From positions 66,181,852-66,245,851 of the forward strand of contig CM055099.1 of the NCBI GenBank assembly GCA_029204225.1: a DNA stretch of 64,000 nt, in the 5' to 3' direction. The notes beneath the pieces are model-generated. The model did not search any database, was not told the DNA's origin, and saw only the letters and a program-made list of their open reading frames with translations. Position numbers and translations under genes: made by a program. Below are positions 52,045-63,681 of the stretch, piece after piece; the stretch's first letter is position 1; every line of letters starts with the position of its first letter. This DNA comes from Diphasiastrum complanatum. Its lineage: Eukaryota > Streptophyta > Lycopodiopsida > Lycopodiales > Lycopodiaceae.

Positions 52045-52511
52045 TGTGAAAAAAAATTAGATCACGAAGATCTAATCATGCCCCTTGATCTTTGGCAAAT
52101 TTAGAAAGCACATCTAGCTTCAATACAAATGTAGAAATCATGCATCTACTACACATAAGATGAAAACTCAATACGAACTTGTTATAAACGCTTAGATATG
52201 ATAATTTATTGTTCATGTCCGTACTATAGCAGTCATACAACAACAATACTCACACGTATGGATCCATACACATAAGAAAAGTAGCATTCTACACACAAAA
52301 TTTCACTATATCAACACCAATATGCAAAAATGGATCTAGAAACCCAAAGAGATATCTTTCATAAGAATGAATGAGAGAAGGATGAGAGAGAGGGGTTTCC
52401 TCCCACGCTTGTAGCCTATTTATAACAACCTCTTGCCCTATTTGGATGTTCTTGCACAAGCTTATCATCTTATGGAAGTTGCTAGATCTTTACCAAAACC
52501 TAGATCTAACA
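52045..52511 (-). repeat. Copia 5' LTR (about 467 bp)
   Basis: On the minus strand TGTTAGATCTAGG (from 52511) to TTTTCACA (52045) gives TGT/ACA ends. A TATA-like TATAAATA lies at 52424-52417 with a short CT-rich stretch (CCCCTCTCTCTCATCC) downstream. The start is chosen from the TG end and TATA spacing only, so it is less sure than the end at the primer-binding site. Confidence 0.6.
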
Positions 52512-52970
52512 TGACTAGATTCAATGTATCTCTTATAACCAATTAGACTATGTCCAAATTTGACCTAATCCACCTATATACTTGTTAAAAATAGTAAGGA
52601 TATTATTTTTAGTCCTTATTGACATTAAGAAATGTATCTCTAAGTTGAAAATTCACTTTGGCCTCCAAATTGCCAAATTAGACAACTTAACTAGTTGACA
52701 AATTTTCACAGTTTTTTTTTGTTGTCTTCATATCTCTATTTATGCACACACTTTCAATTAAATTCAATCCTTGAGATAAGAAAAAGAAATGCTAACTATT
52801 ATGCTCAGGTTTCTAGACAAGTAGGATTATAAGATAGCCAAGTACATTGCATAAAGTCCTAGACAATCACATATTTTATTCAAGAAATTTGTGGCAATGT
52901 TTTTGCGGGATACCACAACGTTCTTGTAATGAATTTTGTGGAAATGCCTTTGTGGTAAACCACATTTTGT
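52512..52970. other. Unassigned intergenic DNA
   Basis: AT-rich sequence without a recognised feature. The last part may already belong to the Gypsy 3' internal region that precedes the LTR at 53111. Confidence 0.3.
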
Positions 52971-53885
52971 TTTTGAAGGCCATGAATAGAGGATGTGCCA
53001 TTTTGATTGATGTACGTATGTAAATGTGGGCGGTGAATGGAGCCCATGCCACATAGCCTATTCTAGTTTGGCCTTGATGAGGACATTAACTTTCTCACAG
53101 GAGGTAAATATGTTGATTCGAGTGCGACAAGTATGACTTGAAAGACTAGGATGAGTGACCCTCCCAAAGTCCAGTTAGGGAATCAAAGACCGAGCATTTG
53201 ACTTGTGTTGAGCTAGTCACAACTCATGAGCTAGCTCTGGAGCTCAAGTCTAGGCCCATACAACTCATGGGACCCATGTCTAGGAGTTGAGTTGATATTG
53301 CTAGGCCTTAATGCCTAAAAAATAATCTAAATCTAGGAAAGGATGCTATTCAAGACAAAACTATCTCCGAGGACAGAGGGGAGATGCGAAATATAATTAA
53401 TTAGCTCCAGTAGGATTCCAATGCCATGTCTTTACCAAAGGCATTATGCCTAACATGTGTGGGTCCCCAAGACAAGTTAGTTCATAATGAATGTAACATT
53501 TTTTTCAATAAGTAAAGATGTTCGTTGGGGATGATTACTATTTGGTTTTGACCTTCTTGACATACTCAAGTAGAAGAACCTTCACTTCAACCTTTTTGCT
53601 TGGTAGGCATTGAAGGGTTTGGCTGACCATCATTTGGTTGGTTTGGTGACCAATATATCTTAAGATTTCTACAAATGACTTGTCTTTGACGTTGTTAGAT
53701 TTGGGATCAAATTGGCTTTTGAATTTGGTTGGCATCTTTTTTTTTTTTGATATGATAAATGGTTGGACTTGTTAATTTTCAATGTTGGCTTTTAAATGGG
53801 CTTGTGTTGGATGAGATGTGCCTGCTTAAGCTCGTCTAGGGAAATATCTCAAGTCTCAGTGCCCTTTAAGGTGTCGGTGCTAGAG
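52971..53885 (+). repeat. Gypsy 3' internal end and LTR, copy 2
   Basis: This is a homologue, in the same orientation, of 27470-28333. The LTR proper starts TGTTGATTCG at 53111 after CAGGAGGTAAATA and ends near GGTGCTA at 53885. Shared words include AGTCATGAGCTAGC/ACTCATGAGCTAGC, CTCAGTGCCCTTT and GGCCTTAATGCC. The two copies are well diverged, so they are old. No internal coding sequence remains beside copy 2. Confidence 0.6.
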
Positions 53886-54350
53886 TGGCCTCGCCCACAC
53901 GCACATTCCCAAATCAGACGTAAAGAAACGAAGACATGCTACACACATTGGTTACATCTTTAAAACATCCAACTTCATTGATTTAAGTAATGCTAGCCAA
54001 AAGAGCTTTCAAGCAAAAGCAAGGGTAACAATAAGCTTAGTCTCGGGACCGGAACAACCTTTTTGCGCATGCGAGAATTATTGTTCAGCACAAGCTCTCC
54101 ACATCGAGAGTTCTAGAATTCTAGCTCTCATACAAGATTTCTCAACCCAAGTAGATGCATTTGAGTAAGTAGTCCATGTGGACCACGATAGGCTAGGCTA
54201 TGTGATTTTCCTTAGGCCTTTTGTTATCCTTGTGACCTCTCGGTGCTTTTAGGGCTTTTCATTTCTCACGATCACAAGCTTATTGCTCGCTTGCTCGCCG
54301 CGACAAGTAGGAGGGAGGACAAGGATCTTGGCGTTGGCGTTGGTGTGGCG
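53886..54350 (+). other. Promoter and 5' leader region of SC35
   Basis: The first conserved codon of SC35 is at 54351. Directly upstream is a moderately GC-rich leader with GGCGTTGGCGTTGGTGTGGCG just before the ATG. I see no clear TATA box. The transcription start cannot be fixed from sequence alone. Confidence 0.4.
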
Positions 54351-54426
54351 ATGTCGCACTTCGGGCGTGCGGGGCCACCAGACATTCGAGATACATATTC
54401 GTTGCTCGTTCTCAACATCACCTTTA
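54351..54426 (+). CDS. SC35: SC35/SRSF2-like splicing factor, exon 1
   Basis: This exon encodes residues 1-25 and one base of codon 26: MSHFGRAGPPDIRDTYSLLV and then LNITF. It is the distinctive N-terminus of plant SC35, an SR protein that binds exonic enhancers and recruits the spliceosome in the nucleus. The RNP2 strand of the RRM is SLLVLNI (17-23). The donor A/GTGAGT splits codon 26, which exon 2 completes as Arg. The ATG choice is firm because the known plant N-terminus starts here. The conserved RRM suggests a working gene, but the RS domain lies outside the window, so the protein cannot be checked fully. Confidence 0.92.
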
Positions 54427-54590
54427 GTGAGTACTTTGTTTTGGCTGTGTTGAATTGCAAATTTTCGCTTTCGTTTAAAAGCTCTTTTGGCTAAGATTAC
54501 TCCTATCAATGGAGCTGGATGTTCTGAACATGTAAACAATTATTACCATTTTCGAGATAGATTCCGGTCACGGACAGGTTTTGGTGATAT

Positions 54591-55190
54591 TTTTGTTCCA
54601 GAGGTAATTGGCTATTTACTTTTCTAGGACAGTCCATTTTTTTTGGGGTTTGTAAGAGAGTTTTTAGGGTATTCTAGGGATTGTATGTGCGGCATTCAGT
54701 GATTTGCCAAAGTCGTAATTGTTGGGTTTGTCAATGTTTTCTGCATGGAATTGCGAATGCTTGGTTCATGAGAGAGAGATTCTGCTCAACAATTTTCCAT
54801 AATGATTTTGTTCCAGAGGCGATTGGCTATTTAGTTTTCTAGGATATTCGATGTGTTTTGGGGTTTATGACACAATTTCTAGGGTATTCCAGGCATTGTA
54901 TGTACTGCATTGAGTAATTTGCCTAGAAAAATCGATGTTTTTTGTGCACCAAATCACGAGTGTTTTGTTTATGAGAGAGAGATTTTGCTCATGGACATTT
55001 CTTGTAAATATTTTGTTTCAGATTATGTACTTTTTAGGACATTCCAGGTATCTTGGGGTTTATAACACGGATTATAGGGTATTCCAGGAGTTGTATGTAT
55101 GCATTGAAGTATTTGCCTAGAAAAGATACTTTGAGATTATGGATGTTTTTATGCTTGGAATCATGAGTTTTTGTTCGTGAGAGCAAGATC
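54591..55190. repeat. Three tandem units of about 210 bp in SC35 intron 1
   Basis: TTTTGTTYCAG starts at 54591, 54806 and 55011, giving periods of 215 and 205 bp. Each unit continues with a TTTCTAGGACA/TTTTAGGACA word, GGGGTTTRT, TAGGGTATTC and TTTGCC. Units are diverged. Each unit starts with a pyrimidine-rich stretch ending in CAG, which resembles a 3' splice site. Confidence 0.8.
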
Positions 55191-55762
55191 TTTTTTATGA
55201 AGTTCATGATTCTTCATTATAAATGCTGACTGGTGAAGCTCATGATTCTTCATCATGAACTGCTGACATGATATATTGTTTTGCTCCCTGTACTTCTTCA
55301 TTATTTTTTTCCCAAAATTTGTTTTCTTATGATAGGCATACAAGCTTAAGTGCCAAGTTAGAAGGATCTGCATCACAATTTCAGGCTAGTAGCCCCTAGA
55401 TGGCTTGCAGTTTGATACTTGTGTATTGTGCAACAAGTTGTGAGGCTAGTTTTTATGTGGTCAATGGAGTTCTCTTTATGGAAAGACTTGATGCATGTTA
55501 CACAACATCATGAAGCTCTATATATTTTGTATGTTGGAGACATCATACATGAACTAAGTTTTAACTAAATTCTTATACATAAAGCTAGAAGATTAGCTTA
55601 TTGATGACCTTACATTGGAGATAGCCATGACGTTTGTCTTCACTTGTGGGCTAAGATTACATCTATGTCAATGTTGCATACTCATGTATTCCATGCAACG
55701 CATGGTTGGTTTTATGTTTTTGTGAAGTAACTAATCAAAGCTCTTTGTTTACATGCTTGTAG

Positions 55763-55841
55763 GAACGAGTGCAGATGATCTCTTTCCTCTTTTTGATAGA
55801 TATGGAAAAGTAGTTGACATTTTCATCCCAAGAGATCGCAG
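55763..55841 (+). CDS. SC35: SC35-like splicing factor, exon 2
   Basis: Encodes residues 26-52 of the RRM: TSADDLFPLFDRYGKVVDIF and IPRDRR, the first helix and second strand. The acceptor CTTGTAG and the donor AG/GTATGG are canonical. Both split codons (26 and 52) become Arg when joined to the neighbours, which confirms the exon edges. Confidence 0.92.
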
Positions 55842-55904
55842 GTATGGTGGATTTAATACTTATCACTATTGAAGTTTTGAAGAGATTGTGAAGGTCACGA
55901 CCTT

Positions 55905-55990
55905 GTATCAATGAGAACATTTATCTAGGTGACAACACCACCTTGTATCAATGAGAACGTTTATCTAGGTCAATGAGAACGTTTATCTTG
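55905..55990. repeat. Short minisatellite in SC35 intron 2
   Basis: CAATGAGAACRTTTATCT occurs three times, at about 55909, 55949 and 55971. Intron 2 is only 256 bp, so this repeat takes up about a third of it. Confidence 0.75.
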
Positions 55991-56097
55991 ATTTCCAAAT
56001 TCCTATGCGCTTTCCCATTATACTTCATACCTGTTTGGATCTTAATGACTGCAATTCAGGTAGAAGGCAATCTAGCACTTGGATTTTGTGTGTGCAG

Positions 56098-56177
56098 AAC
56101 TGGGGATTCGAGAGGCTTTGCATTTGTTCGTTACAAACATTCAGATGAGGCTCAGAAGGCGATTGACCGCCTTGATG
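56098..56177 (+). CDS. SC35: SC35-like splicing factor, exon 3
   Basis: Encodes residues 52-79: RTGDSRGFAFVRYKHSDEAQ and KAIDRLDG. It holds RNP1 (RGFAFVRY, 57-64), whose aromatic residues stack on RNA. The acceptor GTGTGCAG and donor G/GTACGC are canonical, and the split Gly codon 79 is completed by exon 4. Confidence 0.93.
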
Positions 56178-58315
56178 GTACGCTATTATCAAACTTGTAT
56201 ATATTATTAGAGCCAATCAAAGGCTTAAACAAGGTGGAGAATGTTTAGAGCCTAGATCATGTATGAATGCTTATGTTCATGTGCTTTTAGTGAGTGTGGT
56301 CATTTTAATGTCACTCATATATTGTTTCCTACCATATTAAGTTAGTGTGTTGGCTTTGATCTTACATTCGTTTAATTCCTTCATATGTAGCATTATGCTT
56401 GGTATACATTATGGATCTTGTCCATTGTATAAATGGCAAGTACCGAATGTATTCAATACCTCACCTATGAAGTACTTGACGCAAGGATACGAAAGATATT
56501 ATATTGTAATAAGCATTCTTAAAGATATTATTTTGTTCTCCATAGTGCAAAGTACATTTCTTTTCATTTATTGTTATTGTGAGGCTTGGTGAAGATATTT
56601 ATGATTGAATCACTTCAAATGGATGAGATTGATTTTTGGAGAATACTATTCCAAGTTGTCTAGGATCTGCAAATACTTGATTTACAAACAATATGAGAAC
56701 TATAGAAGGATTGATAGTCAAACATGCTTGACTAAGTATCACGTATCCTCAATTATCAAGTACATAACAAGAAGTAGCACAAAGTACAATGAAGTCTTGT
56801 CTCAAAATAGTAGCATTGTCATGCTATCACAAACCTTTCATAGTTTTTTTGTCTCTATTCTTGCATGGAATTTTTCGTTTGGATGTATTGTGATGGATTT
56901 CTCTCTCTTGGTATCCTATATCTTTGCTGTTCACGAATGTATTGTGTTGCAAAGTATGTTGTGTTTCTTGTAGCGTCTCTGATATTCTTCCTTTGTGTTG
57001 GTACCTCTAGGCTCTTGTGTAGTTGATGGATCCCCATCCACTCGTATCTTGTTTTGATTGGACTTGCTTGGATGTGTCTCCAACCTTTTTATGACATGGT
57101 TTTGCTCGAGGGTGATGCATGTGCCTCTATTGTACATTCGTGTGTTGATTGTAAATTCTACAACTTGCATGCATCTAGTTAAAGTTTATAAGCTTCTTCA
57201 TGTGTTATTTAAATTTTGTTCGTCATGACAGTGCTTGTTCAAAATGTTAGATTCATTCGGTGTCCATGATTCCACTATCTCTTTTGCTCATCCCACTATT
57301 TCTGGAACTCATCCAAGCCATTGAGGATTGTAGGCTGGAACCTAGCAATCTATCGAGCTGGTAAAGCTGAAGTGTGACAACAAAAGCTACTAATGAAATT
57401 TGACTAATCTACTTAGTTCTCGGGAATTGTACATCTTCAAGTAGCATTGCTTGAGTTCTACATAAATTGATATTTCCATTTCTCTTTGCAACATGTATAG
57501 GATCGTTTAGCATCAACATAAGCATTCTAATCACATTTTGGCTTCATTGGTGGTTGCCTTTTGTGTAGATCCTTCATCTTCTTTGTATTTGCATGCTCAG
57601 TATGGTAAAATTGGGTGGATATCTAAGTTGTTCTTTTAGTTTGGGTGTCCTTCAATATTCTTTGTATATATTCTTGGCTTTGCAAATTGTCTTACATCGT
57701 TTTGTAGAATGATGTTAAGAATTTTGCTCAAATCTTGAAGTAAGTATAGTAGAGCCTCATGGATCGAGTCAGTTTTGAAATTTGATCTTTCAATGGTGCA
57801 CCTACTATGCTTAGATTTTAGAATGGTACAAGGTTTACATAATTGAAGAAGTTTAACATAATTGGAAATTTGAATAAGCATCGGCCGAATCACCCTATTT
57901 GACCTTTTTGAATCGATCCTAGGGATTTCGAATTGGCGAATCTGTTTTAGGGTTTCAAAACTCAAATTCTTTTGTAGATTTTTCTAGAATTCAATAAAGC
58001 CAAAGACATAGTTGCATAAGGCATCGATGATAATAGATATCATGATTGAATTATAAGCACTAAGATTCCAAATTCCATATTTTAATGATTAACCATTCAA
58101 TCTTTACCCGATATGTGTTAATTGACACCTATATTATGTATACTTTTGGAGTTTGAACTCTAAAACAAAAAACTTGAAAGGGATGTCAAATCATAGATGA
58201 ATTATGAAACAAATAATATTGAAATTATAAAGGTATGAACTCAAAACATTCAACAATCTAGATTCCGATTTGAATTTTACAAAATTCATAAAAATGTAAT
58301 AATTCGTAATTTTGG

Positions 58316-58386
<71 letters not shown>
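58316..58386. repeat. (CT)n(CA)n microsatellite
   Basis: A CT run of about 24 bp passes into a CA run of about 48 bp within SC35 intron 3. Confidence 0.95.
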
Positions 58387-58389
<3 letters not shown>

Positions 58390-58828
58390 CGCTCTCACAA
58401 CGAAGTACAACAAAGCAAGAGAGAAAAACATGACTCCTTTGTAATCGTGTCCCGTGAGAAATTTTTTTTCTAGGGAAATCTGATTCGGAGATTTGAATCG
58501 GCCGAATGAGATTCAAATTGGAATTGCGATTTGATTAGCATCGAATTGCGATTCAGTGAAAGTATAAACCCTACAGATGTTTTTTGGTTTAGCACATGGC
58601 ACTATATTCAAAAATATTTAGCTATTGACTTGTTATGCTATGAATTATCACTCTATGACTTATCATGTGTGTTGATGTTACTTACATTCGAGAGAAATTA
58701 GATTAACTTTCTTAGCCAAAACCTTTGTTCTTATCTTTGGCCAATGTGTTTGTGCTATAGGAGGCACTATGCATGTGTTTTTTGTACGGAAAATGGTTGT
58801 AATGTTTGAAACCGATGTTTTTTTGCAG

Positions 58829-58895
58829 GTAGGATCATTGATGGAAGGAACATTGTGGTGCAATTTGCTAAGTATGGTCGAAATGATGAAGAAAT
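58829..58895 (+). CDS. SC35: SC35-like splicing factor, exon 4
   Basis: Encodes residues 79-100 (GRIIDGRNIVVQFAKYGRND then EE) plus two bases (AT) of codon 101, finishing the last RRM strand (VVQFAKYG). The acceptor TTTTTTGCAG and donor AT/GTGAGT are canonical. In plant relatives an RS-rich tail follows directly. No such exon is found up to 64000, so the next intron is at least 5.1 kb. Confidence 0.92.
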
Positions 58896-61720
58896 GTGAG
58901 TGTTCTTATCATTTTCTTTTTGAGTAATGTTTTGGAAACATACTTTGCTAAACTTGGGGTACATTGCATTGTTGTTACTTTAAAGAAGCAAACGATTTTT
59001 TCTGGTGTACTAATTTTAGTACCTTGTGAACTGTTTATTCCCATCAAATACTTCACTTGGAAGCTTTGTGGACATATGATATTTTAGAAAATTGTTTGGA
59101 GCTTATTTTTTTTGAGTAGTCTGAGTGGGTCAAGGACTTGATTTTGGCAAGAGGTTAGAAACATAATGTTACAGTTCATATCCACATGGTGACTACCTTC
59201 GAGTTGAATGATGATTACATTTCAATTATCCCAAAATATCAATGGTATTGGAATGCATGAACAAATTTTTTTATTCTAAAGCATATTTTTAGTTGGTTAA
59301 TGCGAATTTCTCTCATGCCAAAGAAAAGGTAAGTCATATGCCAAAAGGAAGAGCAATGTTGAAATTTGAGATTTGGGTTGCTTGTCATGCAATTTTGAGA
59401 GGATGTCTTTAGTAAAGTTGATATGAAGTGCAAAATGCCCCTCAAATTTTAATATTGCATAGGAGACATAGGAGTTGTATGTGTCCAAGGTGTGCAAATA
59501 AAGTGTTGAAGTCATCCTTGAGCTATTATAGCCTGATGAAACCAATAGGAAGATTATGGATGTGGCCCATAAGTTGGAACTTGAGGGAAATTAAAGCTCT
59601 TTTTGTTGTTACGTTAATGTGGGAGAATTTGCAAAGTTGGCAAAGGTTACATTTAGAAGGGATTAGGTAATAATACAATTTTGGCTAGCTGTGTCCTTGA
59701 AATGGGCTCAATGACTAGAATCAATGAATTTAAGCTTTTGTAGTGGATGTAATCATCAATTTGTATTATGGAGTTATTGCTAGCTCAATAGTAGGATATG
59801 GTAGTGACTTGCACATCCATAATTAGTCGTGATAAAACAGATTTTAAAAAAATAGGGTATAGAGAAATTCTTGCTCCAAGTTAAAATATACCATTTATCT
59901 TATGTATGTATCAACGTTCCCACGGAACCGTTTTGTGTCTATGCTACCAATGTACATGATGAACACATGTTAGCAATTTTCCAATGATGTAGAAAGTGAT
60001 ATTATTGGAATTTGAGGTGTGAAACTACTTGACCAAGAGCCAGCTCAGTAGTTAAGGAATATCTCCTTCTCGACTATGGGCTTGCCAACAAGTTGTTGGG
60101 TGGCTAAGCAAGTTAGCAATCATATTGGTATGAGGGTAGATGATAATTGTAGGTAACGGGTTTTTGATGAAACAAATATAGTCGTCTCATTGACTTCCAA
60201 AGAATGTGTTGCAAGCTTTTGTTATCTTTGCTTTATTGTTACATTAATATCTATGTGCATAAACTAATTTTCTGACTTACATTGCATATTTTATCTAAAA
60301 CAATGGCTAGTGTTCCTTGAGATAAAAAAATGTGAAGGTCATCAAAATGACAAGTCTATGTTATTTCTTGGTAATGAGTAGGGATTCAGTATTTCCATTT
60401 CACTAATTGTCTAAAAGCTAGGCATCAAATAAAGTGGTGCATGCACTATAGAATAGTTAACCTTGTACGACTATACATACATGAATGTGGCTGGCCAACA
60501 CTTTATTGAGCGAACGTGTGAGTAATCGAAGGATAATATTACTTATTGTTGTTGACTAGACCAACTACATGGATAGACGACTGTACCATTTATCTCACTA
60601 ACACTTTCTGATAATTGACTGTACAAATTACGTAGGGTAGACACTTATATTGATTCTTCAACATGATGGCCGAGTTGTCAAAGGGAGGGATTGCTTACTC
60701 AAGCAAAGAAACGGACCGTTTGCTCAATGGGACAACTGATTGATCATTCATATATTGTTACGATTTAGGACATTTGACCGAGACCTTAGTTGGCATATTT
60801 GTTGTTAGGGTTTGTGACATAAAGTGTCTAGAAAAGATGTCGTTTGGGCAGAAACATGCATCGATTCTTATTAGATTACAGTAACCCATAACTCAGGCAC
60901 GAGAACTTTTTGATGGTGTCTTTGGTGTCTTCGCATGTCAAATGCCATATGCTGTGACTAGATATGAAGATGCAGCCGAACGTGCTGTTTTTTACGGTGG
61001 TAGTGGTTTGAGCAAGTTCATGCATGTTACATATGCAACCCAGGCACTTTTGCATGGAACTACATGTTTGGGACAAGGGTAGTAGGCTTCATCTTTTCAT
61101 GCTAACTTTGGTGTGTTCTATTTCATAATTGATGCCCTATCCCCTTCCTCTCCACTTGTGTAGGTGTGCCTGAAGAAGGGAGACACACTACCCTTTGTGC
61201 GTAGTTGAGTACAAGTTGAGAAAGGGTACTCTAGAGTGGAGAAATTATGTTCCTCGTGATTTTGTGAGGAGATTGTCCCATGTCAAGAGGAGATTAGCCA
61301 ACAATAAGGAGGAGATTTTGAGCCTACCCTGTGGAGGTGCAATTGGTAAACTTGTATTGTTTCTTTTCTGGGATTTTTCTAGAGCTTAATGTTTGTGTTG
61401 TAGCATTTGTAGGAGATAGGGCAAGAGGATTCCCTTCCTCCCCCAACTCAAGGTTCTTACATTACATGCAAGTATTAGAGTGCTTTGAATGCTTGCTTGA
61501 TTTGAAGATTCCATCTTCTCAAGGATCAAAGCTATGCGTCTTGACAAATATCTAGAGCAATCTGTTTGCTACTACAGTCTACATCTTTTATTTCTTGCTT
61601 CTTTTAAGTAGTGCACGTCGATTTGGTGGTGTAGATTATGGTTGTGTTGTATACTTGCTCTACACGTAGGAAGTAGGCCTCACTCTAGGACGAGAAAGAT
61701 AGGCACACACCGCATTTCCC
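58896..61720 (+). other. SC35 intron 4, unassigned part
   Basis: No RS-coding exon and no transposon domain are recognised. A plus-strand frame near 61195-61389 (KLRKGTLEWRNYVPRDFVRR, KRRLANNKEEILSL) has protein-like composition but I do not recognise it. The last few hundred bases before 61726 should be the 5' LTR of the Copia copy; its left end is not resolved. Confidence 0.4.
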
Positions 61721-61725
61721 TAGCA

Positions 61726-61739
61726 TGGTATCAGAGCGG
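61726..61739 (+). other. Copia primer-binding site
   Basis: TGGTATCAGAGCGG matches the initiator tRNA-Met site of plant Copia elements. The preceding LTR ends TTTCCCTAGCA at 61725. Confidence 0.9.
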
Positions 61740-63680
61740 ATTCATTAGATATAATATGGCTACTACAATTTAGGCAAGCAACATCGAAGTCCGTTTGTAC
61801 ATGAAGGAAGGAGAGCCAAGGACATCCTTGAGCTTAGATGTCTGCGGACCGATGAAGGTCGACTCCCTTTCTGGATCAAGATATTTCCTCACATTCATAG
61901 ATGATTACAGCAGGATGACAACTATATATTATTTGAAAGAAAAATCCGAAGTGTTTGATGGATTCAAGAAGTTTGTGGCATTTGCAGAGTGACATACCTC
62001 CAAGAAATTGCAGATCCTCAGGTCCGACAATGGAGGCGAATATTCGAGCAAAGAGTTTTCAAGCTTTGCCAGGACAGAGGAATTGAGCATTTGTTCACAC
62101 TTGCCTATACACCACAATGTAATGGCGTAGCAGAAAGACGAAACAGAACTCTTGTCGAAGGAGCTAAATGCATGCTGGCACAAGCACAATTGCCAGGTCA
62201 TTTTTGGGCTGAAGCAATTGCAGCTGTTGTGCACCTACAGAACCGATCGATAGCGACGACGCTGGAGAACAAGACGCTGTACCAAATGTGGACGGGTGAG
62301 AAGCCCGATCTATCATACGTACGAGTGTTCAGATGTGCAGCATACATGCACATACCAAAAGAAAAGAGAAGTAATTGGATGAAAAATCGGTGCAGACAGT
62401 GATGGTCGAATATTCGAACGGCTCGCAGATCTATCGACTCTACAATCCAACCTCAAAGAAGGTGGTAATGAGCAGAGACATGAAGTTCGACGAATCGACG
62501 TTTCCAGGAGTCAAAGAATCAAGAGGCCATGAAATCTTCTCAATACTGCCGATTGAAGAGGGAGTTCAAGGCCAGACATCGAGTCAGAATGTTGAATCAG
62601 AGACTCTAGAGAAGGAAACGGAAGATCATTCTGTCGAAGAATTCGAAGAACAAACACACCAGGAACAACAAATCGAACCAAGAAGGTCGACGAGAATAAG
62701 AAGACCCCCTGAAAGATTCATCGACAATCTTCAGTGCAGCGAGGACACAGACGTCGAATTCTGTAGCTTCACTGAGGAACCAACGACATATCTGGAAGCA
62801 ATCCAGAATCTCGAAGGAGAATATTGGAAGCAAGCAGTGTTGGAAGAGATCGAATCGATGAAGCAGAATCAGGCGTGGACACTTGAACCACTTCCGAAAG
62901 GAAAGAAGAAAGTCGACTGTAAAGGGGTATACAAAAAGAAGCTGAGATCAGATGGCAATGTCGGAAGATACAAAGCTCGACTTGTCACTAAAGGCTACAC
63001 TCAGAGGTATGGTATCGACTGCTTCAATACATACTCCCCGATGGTCAAGATGTCGAGCATCCGACTACTCCTCGCTTATGCTACGAAGTATGATCTGGAA
63101 GTACACCAAATTGATGTAAAGACAGCCTTCCTCCATGGAGACCTAGACGAAGAAAACTTCATGAAGCAGCCTGAAGGATATGAAGACCCGAACAATCGAG
63201 ACTACGCCTGTCGGTTACATTGATGTATCTACGGTCTTAAGCAGGCCTCGCAAGCTTGGTACAAGAAGCTCGATAGTCTTCTGAAGTCTCTAGGCTTCCA
63301 TCCTACACAACCTAACTGCAATGTCTATATAAAAAAAATGAAAAAAAGATTGTGATTTTGACAATATTTGTGGACGACTCTCTGATGATAGGAAACTGTC
63401 TGATGTTGATTAATGACACGAAGAGTTAGATATCTGCAAATTACGAGATCACAGATCTAGGAGAAGCGACAAAATGTCTGGGGCTACAAATCAAAAGAGT
63501 CCGAACAAGAGGAATCATGCATCTGAACCAATCTGAATATGCTGAAAAGGTATTGAAGCAACATGGGATGATCGAGTGCAAAGAGAAGGCGACACCGATG
63601 ATAGTTGGAGCCAGATTGTCGAAGTAGGATTGCCCAAGCGCAAATGAGGAGAGACAAAAGATGGAGACCATACCAAAATC
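61740..63680 (+). mobile_element. Ty1/Copia relic lacking gag and protease: integrase, reverse transcriptase
   Basis: A gag start (ATGGCTACTACAATTTAGG, with a stop at codon 6) is followed almost at once by integrase ([30 protein letters not shown]), so gag and protease are deleted. Integrase continues in another frame (HLFTLAYTPQCNGVAERRNR, LPGHFWAEAI, DLSYVRVFRCAAYMH). The frame 62375-63223 encodes the integrase end and reverse transcriptase (RRSTRIRRPPERFID, KGVYKKKLRSDGNVGRYKAR, VHQIDVKTAFLHGDLDEE). Past 63223 there is YGLKQASQAWYKKLDSLLKS, a broken catalytic block near 63370, and SEYAEKVLKQHGM. RNase H is absent and the copy stops near 63680 at a LINE fragment. Confidence 0.9.
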
Positions 63681-63681
63681 T

